Assembly: GCA_019321725.1 (NCBI GenBank)
Contig: CM033123.1
Span: 4,906,960-4,970,959 of the forward strand
Direction of reading: 5' to 3'
DNA from: Paulownia fortunei
Lineage: Eukaryota > Streptophyta > Magnoliopsida > Lamiales > Paulowniaceae
Length of the DNA: 64,000 bases
The position numbers were made by a program, and so were the translations under genes. Positions 62,199 to 64,000 of the stretch are shown one piece after another. Numbering within the stretch: the stretch's first letter is position 1; each line of letters begins with the position of its first letter. The notes beneath the pieces are model-generated. The model did no database searches and was not told the origin of the DNA. It was given only the letters and a program-made list of their open reading frames with translations.

Positions 62199-63936
62199 CT
62201 AAAAGCAAAGAGAGAGATTATTACCAAAATCAGAGCACAATAAAATCCTTAGCGTGAATAAAGTCAATAATCGTAATTCCTTCCAAGTTCACAGAGAAAA
62301 CTTCCAAAAACATTTTTCTATCATGTTTCAATATTGACATATTCCTAAACTGACCTCATTATGGCAATTTAGTGAAAAACAGATCCACATACATTTGGAA
62401 AGCCTACACTTTATGTAAGACGTAAGTAGGAAGAACTTGTATTAGCCAGGAGAGCTAGCTAATAGAGAAAACAACTGCTTGGCCACAAATGGAGAAAAGG
62501 CACAGAAAACTAAAATTTTCACAATGCACATAAAAGCACTTAATTTTCTTCACTGATTAGAAAGTAATAGGTATTTTACATACTGACTAATCTGATTACA
62601 TTCTTTCATTAGGAGGATGAAAAACCTTAGTAGATTATAGTTCAGCTGGTCTTCTCCATTTATAATATAGACCAAACACAAATTCTAGATGGAAAATATA
62701 GAATAAAAGTTTAATAAGCTTTTGTAGGCAACAAGATATAGTCATTAAGGTACCAAATGTATAATTAAATCAAGAAAGAACGGACACTTAATTCTTTATT
62801 TGCTTAATTCTACCTTTCATCTATCCCTTCGGTTTACCATAACACCAGCATTATCTGCAAAAGCAAACACTAGAAAGATAGCATCATATACCATTCTATA
62901 CCATCATTGAAAAAAAAAATGAAACAATTCAGGAGAAGATATGCAAGATCATATAGATCTCAACCACCTAGAAAACACAGTAAAAGATTCCAGACTCTTT
63001 AAATGACAAGATTATCTTATACAACAGGACTAACCTTGAAATTAGGCAAATTCTTTTCACTCTATTTATAGGTAAGAAAAAACTGCTGGAATATGCTAGC
63101 TTACATATACAAATCAGAAAAAAATTAGAAAACTCGTGACAAAATTTATTATGTAAGGTCCTAATGGAGCAGATATGAGCTTGGAGCAAATCATCACATC
63201 TGTAACGAGGGACACCTTTCATTGTTCCAGACATGTAACTGTATCAACATCATAACATCAAGATGGACACATGACTAACAGTTGGTAATAAGAAAGAAAC
63301 CAATAAAACAAAACAAACTCGTCATATTATTCCAAAGCCACTATCAGATAAAAGATGTACCGAATCGCGAAAAGTGAGATTCAACAAGAGAGATCCCACT
63401 CGATAAATTATTTAAATGCTTCGTTGTGTAGCTGGTTTAAGGAGGCATCATATCATCTTTATGAGTAAAACCCATGTTACTAGGCCATACATACATCAAG
63501 ACACCCCCCCAACCAGCTTCATAACATTATCATTACTTTAAAAAATATCAAGTTCACTAGGGTCATTTTAAGTGAAAAGCTTTATTGATCAAAGGTTTTT
63601 CGAAAGGAAACTCCAAAATATAACGAACCTAAGAACCACTTAAGGTGAGAGGAACCATAGGTAAAGAAAAATAGTGAATGGACGAGATACTAATATACCA
63701 ATGTAAAATCATTCAAGAACCTAACTAAACCTTGATGATGCCTGTGAAATTTGTACCTTTTTAAAATCTATTTGAGAAGTACTAATGACGATAATCTTGT
63801 GTTGAGTTCAACATATAGGGGTACATACCAATGAAAGATTCAGGACCACTTGAATAGAGCAAAACAATTGTGTGGGGACAGGAAGCTCAGAAAAATATAC
63901 CAACCTTGACAGGAATGATAAAGAAAATTTTTTTAC
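62199..63936. other. Probable intron(s) of the edge gene
   Basis: It is AT-rich. A short - strand stretch near 63170-63235 reads SGTMKGVPRYRCDDLLQAHI and could be another exon, but its splice sites are unclear. Nothing else is assignable. Confidence 0.3.
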
Positions 63937-64000
63937 CATCCGATGTAGGGTGAAGATTGGCAATTTGTATGTAGCTGGTCATGGGAGGTGTAGAGAAACC
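63937..64000 (-). CDS. Candidate exon of an unidentified gene, cut by the window edge
   Basis: The frame open at the edge reads TPPMTSYIQIANLHPTSD and is followed by a donor (GGATG|GTAAAA). Splicing to 62198 would give a glycine codon and an in-frame join. The gene continues beyond the window, so the product cannot be named. Confidence 0.35.

Noticed and set aside
1..64000. CRISPR arrays, operons, tRNA or rRNA genes and bacterial-type systems
   Set aside because: No spaced direct repeats, no prokaryotic gene clusters and no cloverleaf- or rRNA-like tracts were seen; the window is plant nuclear DNA. A tRNA scan could still find a single tRNA that I missed.

Overview
The window is nuclear DNA from a flowering plant, almost certainly a eudicot. 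It is AT-rich, with widely spaced genes, GT-AG introns, poly(A)/poly(T) tracts, dinucleotide repeats and MITE-like elements. Its recognisable proteins include plant-only ones: PGR5, eIF(iso)4E, a caleosin, a JASON-like protein and the plant oxidase/cyclopropane-synthase fusion. I cannot name the species. Exon borders were worked out by hand from reading frame, splice sites and remembered family conservation.

Layout, left to right. A long + strand gene (2398-12663, 24 exons, 867 aa) encodes a plant cyclopropane fatty acid synthase with a fused FAD-oxidase-like N-terminus. On the - strand (15347-19164) lies a two-RRM glycine-rich hnRNP-like RNA-binding protein. A 5.5 kb AT-rich intergenic stretch with an LTR-like segment follows. 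Next come a JASON-like gene (+, 24647-25952) whose conserved C-terminal segment appears to be out of frame, a small 88-aa CaaX-box protein (-, 27495-28906), an inverted duplication of a coding-like fragment (30510-30794), the 3' exons of an unidentified - strand gene (31699-32595), and an intronless DUF716/TMEM45-like membrane protein (-, 36338-37207).

The right half holds PGR5 (+, 40918-41999), whose 3' end converges on eIF(iso)4E (-, 42445-52090). The 7.9 kb first intron of eIF(iso)4E contains a complete intronless C2H2 zinc-finger gene with a C-terminal EAR motif (-, 46445-47335) and two MITE-like elements. A caleosin/peroxygenase (+, 53582-58186) follows, with a large foldback repeat and a minisatellite in intron 1. 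Then comes a secreted HAD-type acid phosphatase of the vegetative storage protein family (-, 58932-59993). An unidentified - strand gene runs off the right edge.

These are independent eukaryotic transcription units, not an operon. Three encode lipid, storage or photosynthesis functions (cyclopropane synthase, caleosin, PGR5), but nothing in the sequence links them into a pathway. The observations most worth a second look are the nested zinc-finger gene, the frame break in the JASON-like gene, the two inverted-repeat structures and the unassigned coding-like segments. I found no convincing evidence of a new multi-gene system.
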